Below, piece by piece: positions 47,101 to 57,489 of a stretch of 64,000 nt of DNA. The first letter of the stretch is position 1. Every line of letters begins with the position of its first letter. The notes under the pieces were generated by a model. It did no database searches. It had not been told where the DNA came from and was given only the letters and a program-made list of their open reading frames with translations. The translations under genes were made by a program, and so were the position numbers. Source of the DNA: Mya arenaria (lineage: Eukaryota > Mollusca > Bivalvia > Myida > Myidae); NCBI RefSeq assembly GCF_026914265.1, contig NC_069138.1:27805262-27869261 (forward strand), read 5' to 3'.

Positions 47101-49812
47101 CTTGCTTAATGTATGCCCTCTGTTGTTTTCGCTTAAAATACAAACGAACTATTTTGATCAGATACAAACCTATATAAATGTACCATATCTGTATCTGCAA
47201 CATCTGCAATTCAAATACTAAATAACAAAGCTATTCGTCTACCATCTGTTTTGTTTCCAGGTAGGTTTACCAGCAAAGTCTGGAGTGGCAGGAGGAGTGA
47301 TGCTGGTGGTTCCAAATGTTATGGGTATCTTCCTGTACGCCCCACCCCTCGACAAATGGGGCAACAGTTGCAAGGGCGTACAGTTCTGCAAGGTAAGGCG
47401 TACATTGTTGCATTGTTTGGAGGTGCAACGTATTACGGGCAACTTCCTGTACGCCTTACCCCAGATAATTGGGGCAACAGTTACAAGGGCGTACAGTTTT
47501 GTAAGGTAAGGCGTACGTTATTATATTGTAGGGTGGTGCACATAGTTACGGGCATCCTTATGTACGCTCCACCGCTCAACGAGTTGGCCACAGTTGCATG
47601 ACTGTACTATTATGTTAGGTAAGGCACACGTTGCTCCCAGGTGGTGCACACTGTTATGGTGACCTCGACCCCACACCAAGTGGCACTACCAATGCAATGG
47701 TGTACAGCTTTGTAGGGTAAGGTGTGCGTACATTGTTTTAAGATTTAGTGAGGTTATAGAGATGCACAGAATCTTTCTGAAAGCTCCACCCGTGGACAAG
47801 TTGTAAGAAGGGCATACAATGTTCCCAGGTGGTGTGCTAATTATTAGATGTTAGTTGAAATGTGATGGGCATCTTCACATACGTCACTACTAGAGACTTC
47901 TGGAAGTGCATGCAGTTCTGTTAGAAGGGAGTTCTCGTATAAATTATATAAATCTAAAAACTGTTGGGTTTTTTGTGCGTAAATGGGACTGAACTTCTTT
48001 GGCCGATACGGCATTTTATGAATGCTATCTAACATTCAGTTTCATCTTTAACATCGACATGACTCTCTAAAATATGAAAGGAAATTGAGACTTGACTTTG
48101 AATTCAAATATCTTTACCCCAGAACCTGGTGTCGAAGTTCAACTTTCACAACTACGACAACCTGAAGTTCACCCAGCGGAAGATTGATCCACGGGGTCGC
48201 GCCACTGAATCGAAAGCCCAGGATGTAGTAAACCTCCTATTCAGCGCATACAACGGCGACGTCACAGCCATGCGAAGGTGGTGTCTTTTGATATTTTAAC
48301 TAGTGTTTGCTAGTTTGCTCGTAGGACGTTTATTTTACAAAAGATCTTACAATACCCAGGATGTTCAGTGTAAAATCTAAGATCTTAATTTAAAGGCCCC
48401 CAAGTTAATTTAAGGAGTTCTCATAAAAGACTGATACACCCACTGAAGGTAATTATGTTAAATTCACAGGTGACATAATAATCGTTTAGTGATTATCTCG
48501 GTCATTTACGTTATATCAACTATTTAAGTTTGAAAGCCCGCCATTTTTAGCGCATTCAGCGCTTTGATTCAGACGTAGTTTTGCTTGTCAAGGGAGATCA
48601 CTGCGTATGGACCTAAATCATTATGAAGTTAAGATTAATTATATGTTGTACAATTCTCGTAAATGTACTTTACTGTTGATCTTAATTTCTGCATATCAAG
48701 GCATGACTTTCTCACGAATATCGCTGAAAAACACTTACAACACCAAACACGTCTTAGTGCAGAACTGTTGCTTCAAAACCGAATGTTATGCAATATCTGG
48801 TGAATTACCTGAAGACATGTATGACCTCATTTTTTTACGTAAAATTTATAATTCAAGCCAGAAATCCAAGACTGAAAATGCAGCTAAGTTGCTTGATATT
48901 GACAGTTATATCGAACAGCAAATGACAAAAAGGCATCAATCTAATATTTGACAGCTGTCTCTGTCGTTAAGAACATGCCTATGGAATCGATCATACAATG
49001 GTACATTCATGATAACGGACGGACGGAATGTGTTTTCCTTTACGTGCCGTAGCTTTATTTTGCTCTCCCCCTTTTTGATTTTAGCGTCTTTTCCGTCGAT
49101 GACGTCACCTATATTTCTAACCTTTGCTGGTACTCCTAGTTGATGGGTATGGTGATTTTTCAGGCGAAATTTGACGGACTAGTGCTCATTTGGTGAAACT
49201 TGTTGCCGCTATGGTTCTTTATTTGACACACGTGCATTGTCATTTTCACCGATGTCATCAATTATGTTTTTTTTTACAGGTACTCATTACTGGGTATGGA
49301 CATGTCACTGGCGGACTATGACGGACGGACAGCGCTCCACTTGGCGGCCGCAGAAGGCCACTTGACGATAGTGAAGTTTCTGCTTGAGAAATGTGACGTA
49401 TCGCCGTTCTTGGAAGACAGGTGAGCAAAAGTTGTATAAAATTCAATCTCACTTTTAAAAGATATACATTTTCACCATCCCTAGCCGGTATTAGCAACAA
49501 TGGTTCTAGAAACTGTATGAGACATTGATTAATAAGGTTAAAACACTTTTAAAATGGTACCTTGATGTCATTCCGTGCACATGTCTGAATTTGTTTGATA
49601 AAAATACCGATTATTTTTGTTCCCTGTTTTTTGTTATTATAGTATTTGAGTTTCTTTGAATAACCTGTAGATGGAAGTGTACTCCTTTTGACGACGCAAA
49701 GAAATTTGGACACACAGAAACGGCTGAGATCCTGGGAAAGGCGATGACGTCAGATCCAGATAAAGATACGTCAAAGATGACGTCAGTTTTCAGAAGTCTG
49801 CATTCAGACTGA
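32109..49812 (+). CDS. GLS: Glutaminase (GLS-type, mitochondrial, phosphate-activated), fifteen exons
   Basis: Exons 32109-32233, 37100-37196, 37994-38130, 38552-38681, 39899-39978, 40245-40408, 40859-40950, 45097-45155, 45376-45442, 45743-45793, 46511-46687, 47261-47392, 48123-48277, 49280-49420 and 49671-49812 keep phase and give 582 codons plus TGA. The enzyme hydrolyses glutamine to glutamate and ammonia. The serine-dependent active site is intact: Tyr167 (ATYIPQLA), Ser204-x-x-Lys207 (LQSIVKPL), Asn253 (MINSGAI), Glu299 and Asn306 (SERATADRN), Tyr332 (FYFQ), Tyr384 (CGMYDYSGQ) and the KSGVAGG loop. The N-terminal helical region and the C-terminal ankyrin repeats ([26 protein letters not shown]) follow the human order. 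In the allosteric loop [10 protein letters not shown], the position of human GLS Phe322 is Thr240. ATG 32109 is the first Met in its frame; that frame stays open further upstream. Decayed copies of exon 12 follow it. Confidence 0.95.
32700..32796. repeat. T-rich tract ending in poly-G, in glutaminase intron 1
   Basis: A (TTTTTGT)n-like tract runs directly into about 17 Gs (near 32779-32795). A piece of SINE core, GGAGTACCCGGAGA, follows. The short open frames here on both strands are low-complexity artefacts. Confidence 0.8.
33632..34088. mobile_element. TIR element, TTAAAGGGGCTAGACACC family, complete
   Basis: Left end TTAAAGGGGCTAGACACTATATTGTCC; right end TGTATTACCTGGTGTCTAGCCCCTTTAA. The terminal inverted repeats cover about 18 bases. 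A related half-copy lies at 13991-14185. The 64-codon open frame inside (33815-34009) has no known motif. Confidence 0.8.
34310..34499. mobile_element. Half copy of the TTAAAGCTGCACTCTCACAG foldback MITE
   Basis: Only the right half is seen: AAACGGTTTAAGCCATAAAACATTAATTTT, then CTGATTTTTTGTCAGCAATC, CCAAGACAAAAAATAAAAAA and finally TCTGTGAGAGTGCAGCTTTAA. Three fuller copies are at 38745-39106, 53550-53891 and 56072-56428. Confidence 0.75.
35970..36236. repeat. 25-bp minisatellite in glutaminase intron 1
   Basis: About ten units of AACAATTAATATGAGATAAT plus TGTCA, period 25 bases (for example starts at 36131, 36156 and 36181), with scattered changes. Confidence 0.9.
37215..37655. mobile_element. 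Interspersed repeat, copy 1 of 2
   Basis: It shares a long diverged alignment with 52385-52845: ATGGTTATAC, GCTGGATGGTTTTTGATTT / GCTGAATGGTTTGTGATTT, CTACTTGATC, GGTCACGTTCAA / GGTTACGTTCAA, AATTGGTCAAT and AGTGGTCTGTGACCT / AGTAGTCTGCAACCT. No gene motif is visible, and the type of element is unknown. Confidence 0.65.
38745..39106. mobile_element. TTAAAGCTGCACTCTCACAG foldback MITE, in glutaminase intron 4
   Basis: It starts TTAAAGCTGCATATTCACAG and ends CGTGAGAGTGCAGCTATAA. The two halves are reverse complements over most of the length (TTTTTTGTCTTGGAA with CCAAGACAAAAAA; CTGACAAAAGATCAGAT with ATCT...TTTTGTCAG). The family is present four times in this window. Confidence 0.85.
41053..41309. 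repeat. 126-bp tandem duplication in glutaminase intron 7
   Basis: GATCATAAAAGCAACAATGTCACAGG begins at 41053 and again at 41179. The two units are nearly identical up to CATTCAGGAATCGGTAATTGA, so the duplication is recent. No exon is included. Confidence 0.92.
42078..43290. mobile_element. Inverted-repeat-bounded segment with a nested element, glutaminase intron 7
   Basis: The left GGGGCTATGTTCA...TCTCAGTTTGAGTCTTAGGCTC and the right AGTCTTTAGTCTCAAACTTAGACTCGCTGAGACGTTCATGAATATGGCCCC are reverse complements with changes. Inside, 42790-43050 is bounded by GGGCCCTGGGGCGGTATTCA and TGAATACGGCCCTGGGC, a second inverted pair. The outer boundaries could instead be two separate elements. Confidence 0.5.
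44400..44765. repeat. 46-bp tandem repeat in glutaminase intron 7
   Basis: Eight or so units of TGGGCCGATATCGTTCAGAA followed by CTTTGTTAAGCAATTGTATAAAACAT, period about 46 bases, with the ends more diverged. Confidence 0.9.
45908..46279. mobile_element. Interspersed MITE-like repeat, copy 3 of 3
   Basis: Same family and orientation as 2149-2522 and 30723-31106. It begins near GTGACACTCTTTGTCAAAATC and ends GAGTAATAGTGCATCTTAAA. It fills most of the intron between glutaminase exons 10 and 11. Confidence 0.7.
47420..47930 (+). pseudogene. Five decayed tandem copies (echoes) of glutaminase exon 12
   Basis: The unit runs from mid-exon (about 47306) through the donor into about 25 bases of intron. 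Copies lie at 47420-47530, 47534-47630, 47640-47740, 47752-47827 and 47828-47930. The first keeps CTTCCTGTACGCC, TTGGGGCAACAGTTACAAGG, GCGTACAGTTTTGTAAGGTAAGGCGTAC, but has a one-base deletion that breaks the frame. Similarity falls with distance; later copies retain fragments such as CATCCTTATGTACGCTCCACC, GCTCCACCCGTGGACAAG and TGCATGCAGTTCTGTTAG. Donor-like GTAAGG survives in several. None has an acceptor at the matching place. Confidence 0.88.
49745..49785 (+). promoter_or_regulatory. Two CRE-like TGACGTCA palindromes inside the glutaminase last exon
   Basis: Perfect 8-base palindromes at 49745-49752 and 49778-49785, 33 bases apart, both encoding Met-Thr-Ser. They match the CREB/ATF consensus, but lie at the 3' end of the gene, so function is doubtful and coincidence is the default. 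Confidence 0.25.
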
Positions 49813-49825
49813 TAAATGCACGAGT

Positions 49826-49831
49826 AATAAA
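49826..49831 (+). terminator. Candidate proximal polyadenylation signal of glutaminase
   Basis: AATAAA only 14 bases past the stop codon. A second AATAAA at 50918-50923 would give a 3' UTR of about 1.1 kb, so either or both may be used. Confidence 0.35.
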
Positions 49832-51295
49832 ACGTTTACTCTCGAGTACATGACTCAATTTGATTTAATTAATGGTCAGAACATTTATTTATGAGGTTAA
49901 GTCTGATTGATAAAGAATGGCAGAGCGAGTGAAACAAGCGAGCCCATTTTAGCCAGTAAGCTTTTACCTATTATGTTCTAAGATTGTAACCTGTTTCCTA
50001 CAGGCGGGGAACCAAATCCGGACGTCATGTCCGTTAATTTGTCAAACTACGAATCTTTACGATTAAGCCCAGTAGCTATTGACTTCCGATAGGCGATTTC
50101 ATTGGCTGGAAATGGAGATCTTATTCAAAGAAACATCATATTAATAACTAAACTTTCTTTAATCTTTACGGATGTCGAAGTTGTCATGTATTTGAGTTTT
50201 TTTTTCGGGCTTATGCAAACTAGGACAAGAAGTAGTTATTAATTCTATTACATCTGTATTTTGAGTTCGAACAGAACAGAACAGAACAGAACAGAACAGT
50301 AATATTTATTTTGACTTTAGCCTTACAATCTCATCGTCATTCAAAGATATGTATACATGTATATATACATTCACGAGCATGGCATGTTTTCATAGTAATC
50401 ATGTGACATGCGAAAAACATATACGGTAATATTAAATTACATTTCGTTTAAAACATAAAAAAGTGAAATTAATGAATGAGAGTTAATAAATATTATCTTA
50501 ACAAAAATGTAATGGAATTCTCGTTTTGAGACAGAAATTTGTCACTTACACGATGCTTTAAATTATTCCTGTAAATAGCGAGTACAATGATAATAAGTTA
50601 TACTAGAATCTACTATTTTATATTAAACATTATGTATATATTGTTGTTTAAGTAACTTTTTAGATCAGTTTAGTTCTATATATATATATATATGTTTTAT
50701 TTCCTAAAAAAGTGCGACATTTGCTGAATTAACAAGACGTCAAAATGTTATAATATTTTACGGATCACCCTGTATATATAGTTTTATCATTCTGAACGGG
50801 TGCTTTTTGCATTGTTCTAAATGTTAACCATAAAATACATTGTCAAAGTCAATCATATACATGTATGTTTGTGTACAATATGTATAATATGTTGGCTGAG
50901 TATGTCACTTTGCTGTAAATAAAGATTGCATTTGTATTAACAATTGTACATACATGTGCATATAAATACACGTTAGAAGTCCGAATGAGTATGTTTTTCT
51001 TTTCTTATTTCTTACCATTTTTAATGATCATTACTTATCCAAACTTTTATCATATTATTACCATTATAACAAATACAACCATTTTGTGTAATGGCTAAAG
51101 GTTTGTAATATTACCAAAACAAGGACGCCTGGAGTAAGCGGCGTAGACTGCGCTTTGTTTCATTTAAAATGGTGAAGAAATAGTAAAGTTATCTTTGTTT
51201 AAATCAAAATATTGCCTTCCGACGTAGCATTTATGACGCAATCTATCACGTGGTGTACACACACTGTACACTGTGTATATAACTCTAACGTCACT

Positions 51296-51476
51296 ACAGT
51301 CGAACCCCTTTGGCCCCAAATCGTTTCGCTCTATTTCCTCGTCGGCTCGAACTTAGTGTAACGGACAGATATTTTTTTCTACTGCAGAATGAAAGCATTT
51401 CCGCTTGGCTCGAATTTTCCGAGACTCGAGGTAATTTCGTCGGTCCCTGCGAGTTCGAGCTAACGGGGTTGGCATG
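51296..51476. mobile_element. MITE with CAGTC termini
   Basis: The left end ACAGTCGAACCCCTTTGGCC and the right CGAGTTCGAGCTAACGGGGTT are inverted versions of each other. It is a relative of 14961-15136, and inward words such as GGCTCGAA are shared. Confidence 0.65.
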
Positions 51477-51802
51477 TAATTCCTTTAGTTATCGAATTCC
51501 TCGTGTGTGTTTTATGTGTTTATTCGAAATATTAGTATCTATCTGGGAAGACTAAAACAATTTCCTGCCGTATATATCCATGTTTAAATGCTTAATGATA
51601 AATGCATGCGAAGCGGAAGTGACATAGAGTTAGTTACCTCTGTAGTCAATATACTCAAGCCGCATGCGCAGTGATCTCCCATTATGAGTATGACTGTAAT
51701 AGGTGGTGAGGTGACGCTGCATTTGCAGAAGCATTAACGAGTATTTTTTCGCTATGGAACTGGTATTTTACGTGATACCTTGCAAGCTTAGGTCATGTTT
51801 CA

Positions 51803-51846
51803 GTGTGTGTGTGCTTGCGTGTGTGTGTGTGTGTGTGTGTTTGTGT

Positions 51847-51895
<49 letters not shown>

Positions 51896-51991
51896 TGCAT
51901 GCGTGCTTGCGTGCGTGCGTGCGTGCGTGCGTGAGTGTGTGAGCGTGTGAGTGCGTGCGTGTGTGCAAGTGCGTGTGCGTTTGTGTGTGTG
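51803..51991. repeat. (GT)n / (GTGC)n microsatellite
   Basis: About 190 bases of GT and GTGC repeats with few interruptions. The Cys/Val- and His/Thr-rich open frames on its two strands are artefacts. Confidence 0.97.
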
Positions 51992-52384
51992 TTATTATGT
52001 CTGATTAGATTTTAACCTACATTTCAAATGGCAATGAATTGCAGGAAAAGACGTCATATATTTTTTCCTTCAAGCCCTGTGCGTAATTACATTCGATTTT
52101 ACAGTGATATGGGCTAATAAAATGAAACTTAGATGAAATCACTGTTGCAAACGAGGATAAAATAATCCTGCGTTATGTTTCAATATTCCACTGAAAAAAA
52201 AAACACGGAATAAAACCTACCATTTGAATCAATGGTCCAATTATGCTGGAAGTATCAGGAACATGTTATGTCTTTAAAATAAGTATTCGTTTGAAAATGT
52301 TCTTAAAGTCACCACGCAATTACCTCCCTTGTTCAAGTCCGTCGTCTGTAGCACCATAGATGTACTTTGTAAACTAATTATTCA

Positions 52385-52845
52385 GGACCAATTACACCAA
52401 TACGCCTTAAATCCTTTAATTTACACATGACCGTGAATCAAAGCATGGTTATACCGTCTCAAACCATTGGCTACCTTCCATATTTATAGGTTTAAAAGCT
52501 GAATGGTTTGTGATTTCAAAGACAGGCTGAACATGCACAACCTACTTGATCAACTTTTTATTGTTAACATTCAACTTGTCGATTTGTCATCGTATACTGG
52601 ATATTGTCATTTTACCACATGCAGAGTGGTTACGTTCAAACAAATTTATTTTGTAAGGGGCAATGTAACTTTTTAATAACGTTGTTTAATGTTTAGTTCA
52701 GAAATTGAGCTTTCTCCCAATATATGGTGTCGGGGTCGTTAAGCACTAGAATTCAGGGTTATGTCGCGTACAATTGGTCAATTGTCTGTTGAATATACAA
52801 ATGTATAGGGAAATTATTAAGTAGTCTGCAACCTCCAACGAGATC
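52385..52845. mobile_element. Interspersed repeat, copy 2 of 2
   Basis: A diverged copy of 37215-37655 in the same orientation; see that entry for the shared words. Confidence 0.65.
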
Positions 52846-53340
52846 CGTATTATTAAACCACTATGACAAAGTCCGCTGTACTTGTATAACTTTTATTTGC
52901 CACACTACTCGAGAGTTCCCTGTATTGCTGCTGTAAGGTTACGTTCAACTGTCATGTTTTACTTCAATAATCTATGTTACAATCTTCATGGTCCGGTAAG
53001 GGTCGCGGAGGAGATTTTCTGTCACGCGAGGATTTATTTTACTGTGGCCACCACTATCACGGTTATTCTTTTACACTAGAAAAATAATCGGTTTAAATAT
53101 CTAAACTACATATATTTCATTGTCATTTCGCAAGGCCGGTTCAAATATTGGAAACAGCAATTGGACAAAAAATAAGTAGTTAAAAACGTTCGTTAAGGAT
53201 CAGTGCGGGTGAACTTAAAGAACACCAAGAGCAAATAAACCGCGCTTTACAATTAACAAACCAGGTGTAACTACCATTCAGAAGTCACAGACTATAGTTA
53301 AGTTTACAACCAGTGACATTTGCAAAATAAAACGTTCACT

Positions 53341-53488
53341 ATGAATTGGCGGAGGATAAAGTTTCCTATATTTTTAATATGTTTCCAAGTGTTGTTTTTG
53401 CTGTTGTTCGCGGTGCTCGGGGAATATGGCGAGGATGCACGACCCAAGATGCCGGGAGACAGCGCTGCCTCCGTGAAGCTCTACCCAT
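53341..53488 (+). CDS. First coding exon of an Rh-type ammonium transporter (partial gene)
   Basis: ATG 53341 opens a frame for 49 residues, then a consensus donor (CCCAT|GTAAGT) in phase 1. The N-terminus is basic (MNWRRIK) and followed by a hydrophobic first membrane helix (about residues 8-27, FPIFLICFQVLFLLLFAVLG). The loop after it is EYGEDARPKMPGD, ending VKLYP. Invertebrate Rh-family (RhBG/RhCG-like) proteins have this same arrangement, continuing with an FQDVHVM motif. The split codon T|.. would accept Phe there. Rh proteins conduct ammonia/ammonium across plasma membranes. I could not find the next exon before 64000, so intron 1 is probably longer than 10.5 kb and contains the satellites to the right. 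An alternative exon earlier in that interval could have escaped me. Confidence 0.78.
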
Positions 53489-53549
53489 GTAAGTACACCT
53501 GTACTCTGATGTAGTCCAAAGTTAGTGTCATGGTTTATTTTGCTCATTT

Positions 53550-53891
53550 TTAAAGCTGCACTCTCACAGATTGCCCGTTTCGACAACTTTTTTTCTCTTG
53601 TTACGGAATACGCCATTTTTTGCGTTTATGTCTGGAAACCAGAGCTATAAGAAAGCTGACTCAAGAGAAAATCACAGTTTTTCATATTTATGGTCGAAAA
53701 TTGATGTTATGTGGCTAAAAGCGTTACAACCGCTTTAAGAAAATAGAAGTGTTGGGCCGATTTGCGAACTCTTGAGATCTATTCTACTGTTCTTATATGA
53801 CTGATGTAAAGGCATTGATGCCAAAATCAGCTGGTTTTTGAGATAAAAACTAAAAAGGGTCAAAACAGTCAATCTGTGAGTGCAGCTTTAA
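53550..53891. mobile_element. TTAAAGCTGCACTCTCACAG foldback MITE, copy 3
   Basis: The left TTTAAAGCTGCACTCTCACAGATTG is mirrored by CAATCTGTGAGTGCAGCTTTAAA at the right end. It begins about 60 bases after the Rh exon donor. Confidence 0.85.
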
Positions 53892-54944
53892 AGCTCGACG
53901 GTGTTACCTGTATACTGGCATGAATAACTCAAATTGGCGTTTTGAGAGGGGGTGGGGGCACCATTTGCTTCCTCAAATGTGTGTTGTTGTCTATTTATAA
54001 CTCTTGCCTTTGCAAACCGGCATTACTGGTATGATTGATACCTGCAAATGTGACCTATATACGAGGTGGAACTCTGCTCTCAGATAAACGGAATCAAAGG
54101 AATGCATATCTTACCCACACACACGTTTCACATGATCGTGCATTTCCTTTATACCAGAATACAGGGGATCTTTATAATGGGAGGTCGTTGTTACTCATTC
54201 GCCAGAAACAACAGCAACTAATTAAACAGACAATTTTCAAAATGAATGCATCCATTGGACCGAAATAATACCGTGTAGCCTTTTCGTACCTTGAACTTTT
54301 AAACTGGAACGCCCCACTCGCTCTTCCAATTAAGATTCACCTTGTTATATTTTTATGATGTAGTTAAGTCTACAAATATGGTTGACCGATGTTTGGTTTA
54401 ATCGCACGTAGTTGCAAGTACAAAGTTGTTATATTGATTTAATACTTAGTCAGTTTTCTGTTAAAGGTACAAAATCCATAAACAAAAGAAGAAATCGCAA
54501 GACATTTAGTTCTTTGTTGATTTAAGTTGCTATTTAAAAGTTCCATCTCCAGTAATGCAAGTTTTGTTCATTTTAACAAAGGCGTGTTTGAATCTAGCTA
54601 GAGTAATGGAGCTTCTATTTAGGTTAAAGTAGAGAGATGCATTTATAACTGGCCTTTTGGATGCAAACGATTGCAAATATCAGGCATAGAGCGATGATGT
54701 ATGGTATGATGTATGGTCGACATGTGTTTTCAAGTTCACGAGTATATGCAACAGCTGGATATTTTTCTACATCCTTGAAACCAGAATTTGTAGACGACAT
54801 TTACATAATCACGGTCTTTTTGCCCATCAATAGCATGCTAAATTGTACAATAAACAAAATAAAAAAATATTTAACTTAAAATCGCATGTTTTAGAAAGGG
54901 TTAAGTGAAATTCTTAAAATGTGTTCTACTTAAGAGGTTTCGAT

Positions 54945-55315
54945 AACTTCTCGTAAGATTCCGGCGGCATTCGTAGCTGAAAATTGATCGATTCAAAGAG
55001 CAAACGCAGTTCATCGCTAGATTCCGGTAGCAATCGTAACTGAGAATCGGTGTTTTCCGGCAACAATGGTATGCTCGATTCTGGTAGCTTTTGTATTTAA
55101 TCGCTCGATTCCGGTAGCAATCGTAACTGAAATTCGCTGTTTTCCGGCAGTAGTGTTAATTCATTTAGAAACGCTCGATTCTGGTAGCTTTCGTAACTCA
55201 TCGCAAGATTCCGGTGGCAATTTGAGGATCGGTGTTTTCCGGCAGCAATGGTAATTAAGTAACGCTCGATTCTGGTAGCTTCCGTAACCAGCAGATCGCT
55301 CAATTCCGACAAGAA
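54945..55315. repeat. Degenerate tandem repeat of TTCCGGTAGCAATCGTAACT units
   Basis: Irregular units of about 20-60 bases alternate GATTCCGGTAGC, AATCGTAACTGA, TTTTCCGGCAGCAATGGTA and CTCGATTCTGGTAGCTTT. The short frames on both strands are repeat-derived. Confidence 0.8.
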
Positions 55316-57215
55316 ATATTCGAGTTCTTTTTATAATAATAACGCTGTTTGTCTCCTTATATATACACACTCTTATTTTTACTTAAGGCTGTTTTAAAAT
55401 TTTGCAACTTTGACAATGATATTCATTCACTTAAAGTACACTTTAAGGGAAACGTGTTTAATATGAAAACATTATTTATGCAAACAATTGTTAGCGTCTG
55501 TAATAGGATACATATCAGTTTCAAGCTTTATTACATAATTATTACAGGGTAGCAGCTTTGAAATTATATCAGGTGCTGATTTATTGCGATATTTTAAACT
55601 TAAGTAGAAGAAAATGTTGTTTGGTTTTCACAAATATTTATGTCATTATATATACGCAAATTCACCGACAAAATCGTATGCTTGTAATAAAGTTACTGAA
55701 GTATACTTTATAAGAATAGTGACAGTGGTTATGTTTTCGGGCCTTTTTGGGGCCGAAATTCGGCCCCATTCGCCTCCCCACCATATATTTGTCCTCTGCA
55801 AAAGTAAAAATATCCCCTATTTATTGAGGAGGGTTCACCTTTTAACATAAAGCAATTGTATATAGTGCCATTCATGAATATTACTTTAGATTAGTTGAGA
55901 ATAATGTTTAAAAACAAGTTGAACATTATATGAATCATATAATTATTATTCCCATGTTTGTTAAACTGACGACGATATTTATTCCATATCAAAGGGCCTC
56001 GCCACCATGCAATTAAAAGTGGAGAAAAAACCAGTTTTTAATGAACTTAAGCCAAAGTTTAGCAGTGTTACTTAAAGCTGCACTCTCTCAGATTAACCGT
56101 TTTGACAACTTTTTTTTGTCTTGGAATGAGCCAATGTCTGCGTAAATATCTGAAATCCAGTGATATAAAACTGCTGACAAAATATCAGATTGCAGTTTTT
56201 ATATTAACGTTCGAAAATTAATGATTTGAGGCTAAAACCGTTACTAACGCTTTAAGAAAAATGCATAAAACATTATCTTTTAAACATAAATATACAAACA
56301 TGCGATCTGATTTTTGGCAGCAATCTTATATCTCTTTTCTCCATGCATTTTCGCAAAAATTGGCTCGTTTCAAGACAACATTTAAAAAAAAATGTCAAAA
56401 CGTTCAAACTGTGAGAGTTCAACTTTAAAGAAACTGATTAAAATCTTTTTTTTTTAAAACATGTAATTTGATGAGGATCATGAAAGCATGTTTCCATGGA
56501 GTGAGTGTATTTATATCAATAGTACGTCTATTGTATGTATGAAACTTTAACAATGAGTTCATCAACAAATTTAACATGTATATATCATAGTTAGTATAAA
56601 GAAATTAAAACAAACATTATAATCAAATGGAAATAGTTTTCACAAAGTAAGTCGTGTCCCATAAATACATGCAGCGCATAAAATGTAGTTTCCTACTGAA
56701 GAGTCATGACTCGCTTTATAATATTTGTCACTTTAGCTCATAAAAATTACTTAAGGCCATCAATAAAGAAAATATTTGTTTGCGGTTACCCGCCTGATTC
56801 ATTCAAATCGGCTCGACTAAAAACATTAGGCTGTCTGCCGCGGCAATTTCTTTCCTTCCCTTTTCTACAGGGGGCGTTAGTATCCAAAAAAGTGCATACT
56901 ACAGAAAATACACACATATGTATTAATTATTTTCCTTCTAAAAAGGAAGTAATCGGAACCACAAGCAAACCGTTTATTTTTGGCTTTATCAAGATTGTGT
57001 GCATAAATTGTATAGGATAGTCACACAATTTCACAAGCCATAGCGTTAAGGGGTTAACAAACTTATAAAAGGCAATGTTCATTGTTGACCTGAAAAGACG
57101 CTGTGTCGAGTTATGCAAAAAATATAGGGAAACAAGTTTGCATCATACAATTTAATGAAACACTTACATGAACTTTGATATAAGGTAATTGTGTAGCGTT
57201 TATGTGAGGTGTTGT
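55316..57215. other. Presumed Rh intron 1: no gene recognised
   Basis: AT-rich DNA with one foldback MITE (56072-56428). Open frames at 55614-55850 and 56706-57020 have no domain features I can identify. Confidence 0.45.
56072..56428. mobile_element. TTAAAGCTGCACTCTCACAG foldback MITE, copy 4
   Basis: It begins TTAAAGCTGCACTCTCTCAGATTAACCG and ends ACTGTGAGAGTTCAACTTTAA. Internal halves are complementary as in the other copies. Confidence 0.85.
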
Positions 57216-57221
57216 TGTTGC

Positions 57222-57222
<1 letters not shown>

Positions 57223-57303
<81 letters not shown>
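57223..57303. repeat. (GAT)n microsatellite
   Basis: About 27 perfect GAT triplets. It reads as poly-Asp on one strand and poly-His on the other, producing two spurious open frames. Confidence 0.97.
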
Positions 57304-57305
<2 letters not shown>

Positions 57306-57489
57306 CACTCTTTAAGTTAACCCTCTATTGTTATTATCTCCCCTCTTTCACTGCCTATATCACCAAACATCTCCCAAAAGTAATCCCCCATATTTGTACC
57401 ACCCATTGTTATAATCTCCCCAACCCTGTCCCACAGCAGAACACAATATTTAATATCTTGCCCCACCCCCTCCTCAATTCTCTTTGGGA

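Larger units (their letters stand above)
49832..53340. other. Glutaminase-Rh intergenic region
   Basis: No gene is recognised. It holds an (AGAAC)n tract at 50270-50299, an AATAAA at 50918, a CAGTC MITE at 51296-51476, a (GT)n tract at 51803-51991 and an interspersed repeat at 52385-52845. Short open frames here show no family motif. Confidence 0.55.
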
